In this document: positions 16,680 through 23,751 of the stretch, piece after piece
Layout of the letters: each line of letters starts with the position of its first letter
How positions within the stretch are numbered: position 1 is the first letter of the stretch
Origin: Methylobacterium sp. J-076
GTDB taxonomy: Bacteria > Pseudomonadota > Alphaproteobacteria > Rhizobiales > Beijerinckiaceae
Assembly: GCF_022829405.1 (NCBI RefSeq)
Contig: NZ_JAKSXW010000016.1
Location: forward strand, 1 to 48,354
DNA: 48,354 nt
Direction of reading: 5' to 3'
Made by a program: the position numbers and the translations under genes
The notes under the pieces: generated by a model
What the model was told of the DNA's origin: nothing
What the model saw: the letters and a program-made list of their open reading frames with translations, nothing else
Database searches by the model: none

Positions 16680-17051
16680 TCACGCCCAGAGCAAGGCGGT
16701 GGCCGCGAGGCCCGAGATCGCGATCAGCAAGGCCGCGATCCCGATGGTGAGGATGCGCGGCATCATCGGGATCTCGGCATGGGCGAGACGCGCCCGGATC
16801 GCCCGGTCCCGCCATGCGGCGCCGGCGAACGAGGCAAGCGCGCAGCCGATCAACGTGAGCGACAGCACCTTCAGCGGCCAGACCGCCAGCACCTCCCGCA
16901 GGAAGCGCTGCGCGGCCAAGCCGACGCCCAGAAAGGCGAGCCCGGTTCGAAGCCACGCCACGAACGTACGCTCGGCTGCCAGCACCGTCCGGTCCTCGGC
17001 GAGCCTCACCCGCGGGTCGTCGGGGGGCACTGGTTTCGCGGGCTCGCTCAT
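16680..17051 (-). CDS. DUF202 (YidH-like) membrane protein
   Basis: This 123-aa protein has the DUF202 layout: a soluble start with 'LAEDRTVLAAERTFVAWLRTGLAFLGVG' and three hydrophobic segments (about residues 30-48, 60-80 and 98-120). Family function is unknown. It is the last gene of the minus-strand operon running from the COG4315 gene through the sigma, anti-sigma and LysR genes, and its ATG overlaps the LysR stop by ATGA. It converges on the second sulfite oxidase gene with a 3-bp gap. Membership of this operon suggests a membrane-related part in the same stress response. Confidence 0.75.
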   Translation of the reverse strand: MSEPAKPVPPDDPRVRLAEDRTVLAAERTFVAWLRTGLAFLGVGLAAQRFLREVLAVWPLKVLSLTLIGCALASFAGAAWRDRAIRARLAHAEIPMMPRILTIGIAALLIAISGLAATALLWA

Positions 17052-17938
17052 TTGATGTTCGCCGTCGCGATCAGGTCGAGAAGCGCGTCGGCGGCCCGGC
17101 TGCGGTAGCGCTCCTTGTGGCGCAGCACCCGGAACGGCCGGCTCGGTAAGTCGAACGCCGCCCGCACCAGGGTCCCGGTTCGAAGCGCTGCGGCGACCAC
17201 GGTCTCGGACAGGACGGCGGCCCCGCCCCCGGCCTCGACGGCGGCGCGCACTGCCTCGTTCGAGGGCAGTTCGAGCATGACCCGGAGCTGGGCCGCGGCA
17301 AGGCCGGCCGCACCCAGGGTCGCCTCGAAGGCCGAGCGGGTTCCCGATCCCGCTTCGCGCAGCACCCAGTCGGCCCCGGCGAGGTCTTCGGGTGCGAGTG
17401 CAGCCGCCCCGGCGAAGGGATGGTTTGGGGCGACCACGAGGACGAGTTTGTCCTGGGCGATGGTCGTGCTTGCGAGCGTCGGGTCGTCCAGCGCCCCCTC
17501 GACGAAGCCGAGTTCGGCCTGCCCCGCGCGCACCGCGTCGGCGGCGTCGGTGGTGTTGCCCACCGCCAACCGGATAGCGATCTCAGGGTAGGCCCGGCGG
17601 AAGGCGACGAGGTGGCGAGGCAGCCAGTCGCTGGCGATGGTCTGGCTGGCAAAAAGCGCCAGCGTCCCGCGTCGTAGGCCGCTGAGGTCGGCGAGCACAA
17701 GTTCGGCGGCCTCGGCCCGGGCGAGCACGGCGCGGGCCTCGACGAGGAACACGCGCCCTGCTTCGGTCAGCTCGATCCCGCGGCCAACCCGGTGAAACAG
17801 CTTCGTCGCGTGCCGCCCCTCGATGTTGGCGATCGCCGTGCTGACCGCCGACTGGACGAGGTTCAGCGCCTCGGCGGCCCGCGTCACGTGCTGTCGCTCG
17901 GCCACCGCCACGAAGATGCGAAGCTGATCGAGGGTCAT
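17048..17938 (-). CDS. LysR-family transcriptional regulator
   Basis: The 296-aa product has the LysR winged helix at residues 1-60 ('LDQLRIFVAVAERQHVTRAAEALNLVQSAVSTAI') and a two-lobed co-inducer domain with 'DKLVLVVAPNHPFAG' and the G-S-G-T-R-x-x-F-E turn (REAGSGTRSAFE), typical of the CbbR/CysB/YeiE branch. It is coupled to the anti-sigma gene by an ATGA overlap. YeiE-type regulators control sulfite-stress genes and yeiH in enterobacteria, and this island also has yeiH, so regulation of the exporter by sulfite or a related anion is a fair inference. The AT-rich dyad at 10174-10192 is one candidate target. Confidence 0.88.
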   Translation of the reverse strand: MTLDQLRIFVAVAERQHVTRAAEALNLVQSAVSTAIANIEGRHATKLFHRVGRGIELTEAGRVFLVEARAVLARAEAAELVLADLSGLRRGTLALFASQTIASDWLPRHLVAFRRAYPEIAIRLAVGNTTDAADAVRAGQAELGFVEGALDDPTLASTTIAQDKLVLVVAPNHPFAGAAALAPEDLAGADWVLREAGSGTRSAFEATLGAAGLAAAQLRVMLELPSNEAVRAAVEAGGGAAVLSETVVAAALRTGTLVRAAFDLPSRPFRVLRHKERYRSRAADALLDLIATANIK

Positions 17939-18744
17939 GGCTGCCGACGATCCGGCGCGAGGCCGCGGACGTGCGCATCGACCGCCTGCGCGACGGAGAG
18001 CAGCCGGGCCTCGTCGGTGCGGCCGGTGACGACGTATGACATGCCACCATCGACCCAGGAGAAGGCAGCGATGTCGCCCTCGCGGGCGAAGCGGAAGAGC
18101 GTGCGGCCGTCGCCGTCACCGACGCGGCTGTAGAGCGTCAGCCGGGTGCCGCGGTCGTCGTCGTACATCAACATCGCCGCGGGCTCGGTGCCGGCCGGCA
18201 ACAGGCGCCCGCCCATCAGCCGGAAGCCCTGCGCCGAGAGGTCGGGGGCCGCGACCGCGTGACCGAGACGCTTCGAGAGCCACGTCACGAGGTGGGGCTT
18301 CTCGTCGGCGCGCACCTCCACCGGATGCACCGCCTCGACCACGAAGGTGCGGAAGGCTGCGACCGCGTCCTGCGTCGCCGGTGCCTCCGCCACCGCCGCC
18401 GCCGCGGGCACACCGTGCAGGGCATGGCCAACCCAGCCGCCGGCACTGCCGAGCGCGAGGCAGAGCACGGCCGCAGCCGCCATGGGGAACCAGCGTGCGC
18501 CAGGGTACAGGTGTCGCGAGCGGATGTTGGCCACCCGCAGTCGCGCCGGGATCGCCTCCTCGGCGATCGGCGCGAGGCGGGCGCGCAGGCGCTCGCGCAG
18601 AACTCGGTCCGTCGAGACTTCAGCCGCACGCGCGGGGTTCCCCACGAGCCACGCCTCGACCAGCGCCTGCCGCTCCGGTTCAAGGCGGCCGTCGATCAGG
18701 CCGTGCAGATCGTCCTCGCCGACCGGGCGCGGATCCCCGCTCAT
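17935..18744 (-). CDS. Anti-sigma factor (membrane-anchored)
   Basis: This 269-aa protein begins with a cytoplasmic zinc-less anti-sigma-like domain ('DDLHGLIDGRLEPERQALVEAWL', typical of the ChrR/RskA-type start), has one membrane span at about residues 86-109 and a periplasmic C-terminal domain of some 150 residues. It should hold the ECF sigma of the upstream gene inactive until a periplasmic signal arrives. Start and stop both overlap their neighbours by ATGA, giving strict translational coupling sigma / anti-sigma / LysR. The signal is unknown; the target promoters at sulfite dehydrogenase genes suggest sulfite or an oxidant. Confidence 0.83.
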   Translation of the reverse strand: MSGDPRPVGEDDLHGLIDGRLEPERQALVEAWLVGNPARAAEVSTDRVLRERLRARLAPIAEEAIPARLRVANIRSRHLYPGARWFPMAAAAVLCLALGSAGGWVGHALHGVPAAAAVAEAPATQDAVAAFRTFVVEAVHPVEVRADEKPHLVTWLSKRLGHAVAAPDLSAQGFRLMGGRLLPAGTEPAAMLMYDDDRGTRLTLYSRVGDGDGRTLFRFAREGDIAAFSWVDGGMSYVVTGRTDEARLLSVAQAVDAHVRGLAPDRRQP

Positions 18745-19286
18745 TTAACCCTCCTCAGCAGGCCTGTCCGGCCCGTCTCCACAAATCCGCGCATCCGCGT
18801 GCGCGCCCGGCTCAATCGTGACATCACCGTGCCGAGCGGCACCCCGAGCACCTGTGCCGCTTCGGCATAGGACAGGTCCTCCACCGCCACGAGGAGCAAC
18901 ACCGAGCGCTGCTCCTCGGGCAGGGTGTCGAGCCCTGCGAGTACGTCACGGGCTCCCAAAGCTGCCCCCGGGTCGGCGCTCGGATCGGGCACCTGCTCCA
19001 ACACTTCCGCGCCGAGATCGGCGCCGCGCCGGCCCCGGCGTCGGACGGCGGCGAGGAACAGGTTGCGCTCGATCGTGAACAACCACGCCCGCAGGTCGCC
19101 GTCGCGGCGACGCCCGGACCAGGCGGACAATGCCCGCTCCAGGGTGTCCTGGACGAGGTCGTCCGCCGCTTCGCGATCCCGAAGAAGCGCGACCGCGTAG
19201 CGCCGCAGGGCCGGGATCTGCGGTTCGATCAGGGGGGCGATCTCGTCCAACGACGTGTCCCAATCAGAGGGAGCCGATCCGGGCAT
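18741..19286 (-). CDS. ECF (group 4) sigma factor
   Basis: The 181-aa product has sigma region 2 ('DREAADDLVQDTLERAL' and 'RAWLFTIERNLFLAAVRRR', residues 37-82) and region 4 ('LPEEQRSVLLLVAVEDLSYAEAAQVLGVPLGTVMSRLSRAR', about 118-160) joined by an acidic linker, with no region 1 or 3. It is followed at once by its anti-sigma gene. The gene starts 7 bp after the COG4315 gene, whose promoter (19716-19744) carries the GGAATA-N13-CGCATC pattern shared by sorAB, both YVTN transcripts and the DUF305 gene. I infer that this sigma drives that set, including itself. Confidence 0.92.
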   Translation of the reverse strand: MPGSAPSDWDTSLDEIAPLIEPQIPALRRYAVALLRDREAADDLVQDTLERALSAWSGRRRDGDLRAWLFTIERNLFLAAVRRRGRRGADLGAEVLEQVPDPSADPGAALGARDVLAGLDTLPEEQRSVLLLVAVEDLSYAEAAQVLGVPLGTVMSRLSRARTRMRGFVETGRTGLLRRVK

Positions 19287-19293
19287 TCACCGA

Positions 19294-19677
19294 TCAGGGC
19301 TTTGCGATGTGCCACGCACCGTTGAGGAAGCCGTCACCGGTGGTGTCGCCCGGCTTGGTGTCCTTGGCGAAGGTGTAGAGCGGCTTGCCCTTGTAGGCCC
19401 ACTGCATCGTGCCGTCGTCCCGGGTCACCGTCGTCCAATCGCCGGAGGCCGCCGATCCGGAGGCAGCCGTCAGGGCCGGCCAGTTGGCGGCGCAGGGGCC
19501 GTTGCACATCGACTTGCCGCCCATGTCCTTGTCAAAGGTGTAGAGGGTCATGCTCTTGGCATCCACGAGCGCCGGCCCCTTGGCGGTCTCGGCCGTCATG
19601 GCGGGCGCGGCGGCCTGGGCGGCCACGGCGGAGAAGGCGATAGCCGCGAAGGCGGTGCGGATCAGCAGATTGCGCAT
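19294..19677 (-). CDS. Exported COG4315-type secreted repeat protein
   Basis: This 127-aa protein has a signal peptide (residues 1-23, ending AQA) and two copies of the 'secreted repeat of unknown function' motif: 'MTLYTFDKDMGGKSMCNGPCAANWP' in the first half and 'GKPLYTFAKDTKPGDTTGDGFLNGAWH' in the second. The two cysteines in 'CNGPC' and the histidine near the end could bind metal or heme. There is no lipobox cysteine at the cleavage site, so it is likely soluble in the periplasm. It is the first gene of the sigma operon and is preceded by a strong ECF-type promoter. ATG 19677 is supported by GGGAGA about 10 bases upstream; longer upstream frames run through the promoter. Confidence 0.8.
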   Translation of the reverse strand: MRNLLIRTAFAAIAFSAVAAQAAAPAMTAETAKGPALVDAKSMTLYTFDKDMGGKSMCNGPCAANWPALTAASGSAASGDWTTVTRDDGTMQWAYKGKPLYTFAKDTKPGDTTGDGFLNGAWHIAKP

Positions 19678-19715
19678 GGGTGAAGTCTCCCGCGGTCGAG
19701 CATGACCGCATCGGG

Positions 19716-19744
19716 AGGGATGCGAAACGGGCGCCTTTATTCCG
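19716..19744 (-). promoter_or_regulatory. ECF-type promoter, sigma operon
   Basis: On the minus strand GGAATA (19743-19738), then 13 bases, then CGCATC (19724-19719) followed by CC. It diverges from a nearly identical promoter at 19800-19828; the two share GCGGAATAAAGGCG and GCATCCCT. It lies about 40 bp before the COG4315 start. Confidence 0.7.
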
Positions 19745-19799
19745 CTGACACACGAAAAAAGGCGATCCCATCGGCGCGAACGCTTTTTCGGCCCCGCCG

Positions 19800-19828
19800 C
19801 GGAATAAAGGCGGTCCTCTGGCATCCCT
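19800..19828 (+). promoter_or_regulatory. ECF-type promoter, DUF305-YVTN operon
   Basis: GGAATA (19801-19806), 13 bases, GGCATC (19820-19825), then CCT. It is the divergent twin of the promoter at 19716-19744. It precedes ATG 19859 by about 34 bp, with GAGGAGG (19848-19854) as the ribosome binding site. Confidence 0.7.
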
Positions 19829-19858
19829 TCCATTGATACCGGATCGCGAGGAGGCCGC

Positions 19859-20311
19859 ATGCGCGGAGCACTGGGATTTGCCGTGACGTCGGCGCTGATG
19901 GCGAGCGGCCTCGTCGGCGGCCGGATGATGATGCGCCCGACGCTGGCCGCCAGCGAGCCTCCGGCCGCGTCGTCAACGTCGTTCGACGCGATGATGGCGC
20001 AGTCGATGACGCGGATGCACGCCGACATGATGGTCCCGCCCTCGGGCGATCCCGACCGCGATTTCGCCGCGATGATGATCCCCCACCACGAGGGCGCGAT
20101 CGCGATGGCCAAGGCGGAGCTGCTCTACGGCAAGGATCCGGTCCTGCGTCGCCTCGCGCAAGGAATCGTCGTCGAGCAGGGCCAGGAGATCGATGTGATG
20201 CGCCGTGCGCTCGCCAGTCTTCCTAAAGCGCCGCAGCCATCGACTGGTGCGGCCCATTCCCACGACCACAGTGCAGCCCCCGCCGCCATGCCCTCGGAGA
20301 CCCGCCGATGA
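19859..20311 (+). CDS. DUF305-family exported protein
   Basis: The 150-aa product has a signal-anchor start (about residues 1-30) and the DUF305 core with 'DPDRDFAAMMIPHHEGAIAMAKAEL', where His-His is invariant in the family, and a His-rich tail (HSHDHS). DUF305 proteins are ferritin-like helical bundles found with copper and other metal-resistance genes and may bind metal through the His-His motif. It has its own ECF-type promoter and is coupled to the next gene by an ATGA overlap (20308-20311). Its presence suggests metal or redox handling in the periplasm next to the sulfite enzymes. Confidence 0.82.
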   Translation: MRGALGFAVTSALMASGLVGGRMMMRPTLAASEPPAASSTSFDAMMAQSMTRMHADMMVPPSGDPDRDFAAMMIPHHEGAIAMAKAELLYGKDPVLRRLAQGIVVEQGQEIDVMRRALASLPKAPQPSTGAAHSHDHSAAPAAMPSETRR

Positions 20312-21744
20312 AGACCGCCCTGACTATCCTCGCCCTCGCGCTGCTCTCCGGCCCGGCGCTCGCCGGGCAGGCCCCGGGCGCAGCTTCCGCCCCGGACGTG
20401 CCGGTTAGCGGCAAGGATCGGTTCTACACCTCCGACCAGTTCTCCAACACGGTCTCGGTGGTCGATCCCGCCGCCAACACCCTGCTCGGGGTGATCCGGC
20501 TCGGCGACCCGACGCCGATGAACCTGAGCCCGCTCTATCGCGGGCAGCTTCTGGTTCACGGCATGGGCTTCTCGCCGGACCACAGGACCCTGCTCGCGGT
20601 CTCGATCGGTTCGAACTCCGTGAGCTTCATAGACACGGCGACCAACGCGGTCCGCCACACCGCCTATGTCGGCCGCTCGCCGCACGAAGCCTTCTTCACG
20701 CCGGACGGCCGAGAGGTTTGGGTGAGCGTGCGCGGCGAGGACCATATCGCGGTGCTCGATGCCGCCACCGCCAAGGAGACCCGCCGGATCACCGTACCGA
20801 ACGGGCCCGGCATGACGATCTTCTCGCCGGACGGCGCCTACGGCTACGTCTGCTCCAGCTTCAGCCCCGAGACCGTCGTCATCGACACCAAGACCCACAC
20901 CATCGTCGGCCGCGTGAAGCAAGAGAGCCCGTTCTGCCCCGACATCGCCGCGACGCCGGACGGCAAGCAGGTGTGGTTCACCCTTAAGGATGTCGGCCGC
21001 ACCCAAGTGTTTTCGGCGCGTCCGCCCTTCGCGCCGCTGAAGACGATCGAGACCGGGCCGATCACCAACCACGTCAACATCGTCTCGACCAAGGCCGGCC
21101 AGTTCGCCTACGTGACGATCGGCGGCCTGAACCAGCTCAAGGTGTTCCGCACCGACGACTTCTCTCAGGTCGCCACCATCGCGACCGGCGCCCTGCCGCA
21201 CGGGCTCTGGCCCTCGGGCGACGGCAGCCGCGTCTATGTCGGCCTGGAGAACGCCGACATGGCGGCGGTGATCGACACGGCGTCGAACACGGTGATCGCT
21301 GAGGTGCCGATCGGGCAGGGTCCGCAGGGCGTCGCCTACGTCCCGAACGCCGTGCCGGAGGGCGACGGAAAGCAGAACCTCCAGCCGCTGGGTGCTGCCG
21401 GCAAGACCAGCGCGCTGACGCTCACCGGTTCCGATGACAAGCCGGCGACGCAGGTCACCCTGTTCGACCAAGGCGTGCTGCAAACGCTACAGGCCGCGGT
21501 CACAGGACTGCCCGCGAAAATGCCCTTCGTGCTGGCGCTCGCCGCCAATCCGAAGGGAGCGACCGGCCTGGAGCCGCTCGCCGCCTTCATGACCAACCCG
21601 GCCGGCGCGGCCATCGTCAACGCGATCGGCCCGATCCGACAGGTCACCCGCACGGATGCCGGCGCTAGCCGGCGCTACCTCGTGGTGGTCTCGGGCAAGC
21701 CCGGTGAACTCGGCAGTGTCGTCCAGATGCAGACTGTGGATTGA
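20308..21744 (+). CDS. Periplasmic YVTN beta-propeller protein, long form
   Basis: This 478-aa exported protein has a signal peptide (residues 1-19, ending in ALAG), then seven propeller repeats marked by D-x-A-x-N-T/A-V-x-x turns ('VVDPAANTLLGVI', 'FIDTATNAVRHT', 'VLDAATAKETRRI', 'VIDTASNTVIAEV'), and a unique C-terminal domain of about 110 residues after residue 350. It is coupled to the DUF305 gene. It differs clearly from the 327-aa YVTN protein at 14529, so they are not recent duplicates. Binding or scaffolding in the periplasm is the safest role. It is the last gene of the sulfite island; the resolvase-type site at 21885 follows. Confidence 0.8.
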   Translation: MKTALTILALALLSGPALAGQAPGAASAPDVPVSGKDRFYTSDQFSNTVSVVDPAANTLLGVIRLGDPTPMNLSPLYRGQLLVHGMGFSPDHRTLLAVSIGSNSVSFIDTATNAVRHTAYVGRSPHEAFFTPDGREVWVSVRGEDHIAVLDAATAKETRRITVPNGPGMTIFSPDGAYGYVCSSFSPETVVIDTKTHTIVGRVKQESPFCPDIAATPDGKQVWFTLKDVGRTQVFSARPPFAPLKTIETGPITNHVNIVSTKAGQFAYVTIGGLNQLKVFRTDDFSQVATIATGALPHGLWPSGDGSRVYVGLENADMAAVIDTASNTVIAEVPIGQGPQGVAYVPNAVPEGDGKQNLQPLGAAGKTSALTLTGSDDKPATQVTLFDQGVLQTLQAAVTGLPAKMPFVLALAANPKGATGLEPLAAFMTNPAGAAIVNAIGPIRQVTRTDAGASRRYLVVVSGKPGELGSVVQMQTVD

Positions 21745-21884
21745 TCGAGTGGGGGGCGCTAGTTCGGAAGGCGAACACTCATAAGAGTACCTTGGCGGCG
21801 CGAGCCCAGTTTCGATGTCTGCTTTCGAGAACGACGTCGGACTGCTTCTACGGCGCAGTTGGGTCGAAATCTGCCGCCTGGGTC

Positions 21885-21912
21885 TGTCGGAAAAACGGTC
21901 GTTTTCTGGACA
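21885..21912 (+). repeat. 28-bp resolvase crossover-like site (second copy)
   Basis: TGTCGGAAAAACG - GT - CGTTTTCTGGACA form inverted 13-base half-sites with TGTC outer ends. Sites of the same length, half-site ends and orientation lie at 9214-9241 (next to the serine recombinase gene) and 43188-43215. The central dinucleotide GT is shared with the 43188 copy. This copy separates the sulfite island from the fluoride island. The rest of 21745-21982 holds no gene. Confidence 0.65.
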
Positions 21913-21982
21913 CCGGAATGCTCGATGCCGGCCTTTAGTGAAAAGCTTTGACGCAACGCCGCAAGCGCCAGTATCGTTGAGC

Positions 21983-22040
21983 GGAGTGATGGGAATGGGG
22001 CTTCCCGACAACCGCCCGTAAGGGCTGATAGCTCCTGCTA
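21983..22040 (+). ncRNA. Fluoride riboswitch (crcB motif) upstream of crcB
   Basis: The aptamer shows the diagnostic order: GATGGGAATGG, a CTTCCCG return strand, ACAACCGCCCGTAAGGGC with the conserved AACCGCC, and GCTGATAGCTCCTGC with the conserved CTGAT-CTCC end. It is followed by a terminator hairpin (22088-22111), and crcB starts 34 bp further. Fluoride binding should prevent termination and turn on the exporter. Confidence 0.93.
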
Positions 22041-22087
22041 CGCGGGCATCAGGCTGCCCGTCCGTGGCGGGAGCGTGCTCAACGCCA

Positions 22088-22111
22088 GCCCGCCGCGCGG
22101 CGGGTTTTTTG
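22088..22111 (+). terminator. Expression-platform terminator of the crcB riboswitch
   Basis: CCCGCC and GGCGGG form a tight stem with a GCGC loop, followed by TTTTTT. It sits between the aptamer and the crcB start and is the expected off-state of a transcriptional fluoride switch. The riboswitch at 33724 has the same type of terminator. Confidence 0.8.
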
Positions 22112-22144
22112 CTGCCCTGGATCAAACCAGTGAAAGGGCAGACC

Positions 22145-22537
22145 GTGGGCTTTGTAATTGTGTTTCTGGGGGCGGGGATTGGCGGTGCGTTCCGCCATGG
22201 AGTGAGCCTCGCGGCTCCGCGTCTGCTGGGGAGCGGAGCTTTTCCCTACAGCACCTTAAGCATCAACGTGCTGGGCTCGTTCCTGATGGGACTGATCGCG
22301 GAGTATTTCGCGATCAAGTCCGGCCTGCCGATGCAGCTTCGGTTGTTTCTTACAACCGGCATCCTGGGCGGTTTCACCACCTTCTCGGCGTTCTCCCTGG
22401 AGACCGCCCTACTGTACGAAAAAGGTCAGGCCGGCGCGGCCTTCGCTTACGCGGTCGGCTCGGTGATCCTGGCGGTTGGCGCCCTGTTCCTCGCCCTGAT
22501 GCTGGTGCGCGCACTGGTCAACGGCGGCGCCGCATGA
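22145..22537 (+). CDS. crcB: CrcB/FluC fluoride channel
   Basis: The 130-aa product is a Fluc channel: four membrane helices, 'GAGIGGAFRHGVS' at the start, the 'INVLGSFLMGL' asparagine helix, and 'TTGILGGFTTFSAFSLET', which carries the phenylalanine-box and sodium-site residues. Dimers pass fluoride out of the cytoplasm. The start is GTG 22145, where the family begins; an in-frame extension would run back through the riboswitch terminator. Expression should be controlled by the riboswitch at 21983. The stop is followed within 15 bp by a remnant of xoxF on the same strand. Confidence 0.93.
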   Translation: MGFVIVFLGAGIGGAFRHGVSLAAPRLLGSGAFPYSTLSINVLGSFLMGLIAEYFAIKSGLPMQLRLFLTTGILGGFTTFSAFSLETALLYEKGQAGAAFAYAVGSVILAVGALFLALMLVRALVNGGAA

Positions 22538-22548
22538 ACCTGGCGTGG

Positions 22549-22628
22549 CTGGGTGGTGGGACCCGGTCGATGTACCCGGCCGCAACAGCCATGGCGGCAT
22601 GCTGACCGACTTCGCCCTGCCGAACTAA
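22549..22628 (+). pseudogene. Internally deleted 3' remnant of xoxF
   Basis: Reading the plus strand gives SMYPA, then (after a one-base shift) NSHGGM, then directly LTDFALPN and a stop. In the intact XoxF encoded at 25825-27627, '[12 protein letters not shown]' lies about 122 residues before the final 'LTDFALPN'. In the intact gene both positions are next to GGCGGCA, so the missing part was probably lost by recombination between those short repeats. The piece shows that a second xoxF copy once stood just after crcB. The DNA from 22629 to 22718 shows no gene. Confidence 0.75.
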
Positions 22629-22718
22629 GCAGCGGCACGGCAGACACGACCTGAGGATGCGCGCGCGGGAGACCGGATCCACGTCTTTTGCTTCGTGCTG
22701 ACGGCGGAGGTCGGCCCG

Positions 22719-22892
22719 CTACCAGGACACCAGCCAAGCGATCGCGAGCGCGATCACAATAATCACTGCGGCGATCACCAAGGGGTGTCCGAGCTTGGTT
22801 CCCGGTCCGGCCTTACGCTGCCGCTCCAGCCGCTGCAGGTCGTCCATGTCCTGCAGTTCCGGGTCGGTTTCCTGTGGGGGTAGTTTGATCAT
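22719..22892 (-). CDS. Small single-span membrane protein
   Basis: This 57-aa reading frame has an acidic, charged N-terminal half ('QETDPELQDMDDLQRLERQRK') and one C-terminal membrane helix ('LVIAAVIIVIALAIAWLVSW'), so it is a tail-anchored protein. A strong ribosome binding site, GGGAGG, lies 5 bases before the ATG. It follows the truncated pyrophosphatase gene by 15 bp on the same strand and is probably co-transcribed. I do not recognise a family. The charged half could contact a membrane partner such as CrcB or a ribosome-associated factor, but that is only speculation from location. Confidence 0.6.
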   Translation of the reverse strand: MIKLPPQETDPELQDMDDLQRLERQRKAGPGTKLGHPLVIAAVIIVIALAIAWLVSW

Positions 22893-22907
22893 CGTGACCT
22901 CCCGGGC

Positions 22908-23141
22908 CTAGCGCAGGGTGAGCTGGTGCTGATGCCGCGCGTGGGCTGCGGCGATCAGGGACCGGGCTTCGTCGGCGTCCGCCCAGCCGGCGATCCGCAC
23001 CCACTTACCGGGCTCCAGATCCTTGTAGTGTTCGAAGAAATGCCGGATCTGCTGCCGGGTGATCTCGGGCAGGTCCGTATAAACCTGGATGCCGTCGTAG
23101 CGTCGGGTCAGCTGCGCGGCGGGAATGGCGGCAAGGTTCAT
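22908..23141 (-). CDS. C-terminal piece of family I inorganic pyrophosphatase
   Basis: The 77-aa product equals the last third of a bacterial Ppa: '[47 protein letters not shown]'. It lacks the N-terminal barrel with most of the magnesium-binding aspartates, so it cannot hydrolyse pyrophosphate alone. The piece nevertheless has its own ATG with GGGAG upstream, and no remainder of ppa lies in the 200 bp before it. It may be a relic of a spare pyrophosphatase, an enzyme strongly inhibited by fluoride, or a subunit-like fragment that binds the chromosomal enzyme. The upstream stretch 23142-23337 shows no gene. Confidence 0.7.
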   Translation of the reverse strand: MNLAAIPAAQLTRRYDGIQVYTDLPEITRQQIRHFFEHYKDLEPGKWVRIAGWADADEARSLIAAAHARHQHQLTLR

Positions 23142-23337
23142 GGCTGCAGGCTCCCGGGCGGGGCCAGGCGGCAACGCGCATTAGAAGGTCCGAAGGGACG
23201 GCACGGGGACAAGGCACACTCCTATCGTGCATTGGCAACGACAGGAGTCATCAGCCCCAAGGGCGGTTATCCGGGAGACCCCATTCCCTGACTAGAACCT
23301 AGCTTGATACGCGGTCGGATCAAGCGCCAGACTGCAC

Positions 23338-23679
23338 CTAGGCGCCAGTTGTGTCTCCAGGCCTGTGCGTTTCCCAGATCTGGCGGAGCGATGCGCGCGT
23401 TTCATCGAGGATAGCCGTGCGGTGCTTGTACCACCGCTCCAGGACGGCATCGGCCTCCTTTGCCGTCTGACAGCGGGAAAGATCGATCGAGAAATCCGGG
23501 TCGTAGCGCTCGGCGGCGGTGAGGGCATCGTAGCCCTGCTCGCGGACGGCCCGCAGCGCCTCGATCATGGGATAATCCGGTGTTGAAGGCTCTGTGCCTT
23601 CAGAGCTGACGCCGCGCGCGGTGAGCCTCGTGCTCGACCGCGTTTCCGGATAGAGCGTTTCGCGTGTGCTTTTGCCCAT
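23338..23679 (-). CDS. Hypothetical soluble protein downstream of eno
   Basis: This 113-aa protein is charged and helical with no membrane segment ('DYPMIEALRAVREQGYDALTAAERYDPDFSIDLSRCQTAKEADAVLERWYKHR'). I do not recognise a family. ATG 23679 follows CCGGAGAGAC, a good ribosome binding site; a longer frame starting at 23751 overlaps the eno end and lacks one. It lies 72 bp after enolase on the same strand, so it is probably in the same transcript. Confidence 0.6.
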   Translation of the reverse strand: MGKSTRETLYPETRSSTRLTARGVSSEGTEPSTPDYPMIEALRAVREQGYDALTAAERYDPDFSIDLSRCQTAKEADAVLERWYKHRTAILDETRASLRQIWETHRPGDTTGA

Positions 23680-23751
23680 GATGGTCTCTCCGGGACCAGT
23701 CCGGCCCGCGGGTGCGGAGCCGCGATTTCTGGCGCCAGCTGGTCCAGCCAC

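Noticed and set aside
20125..21483. Long minus-strand frame opposite the YVTN gene at 20308
   Set aside because: Composition is Arg/His/Gly-rich with no family features; it is an antisense artefact of high GC.
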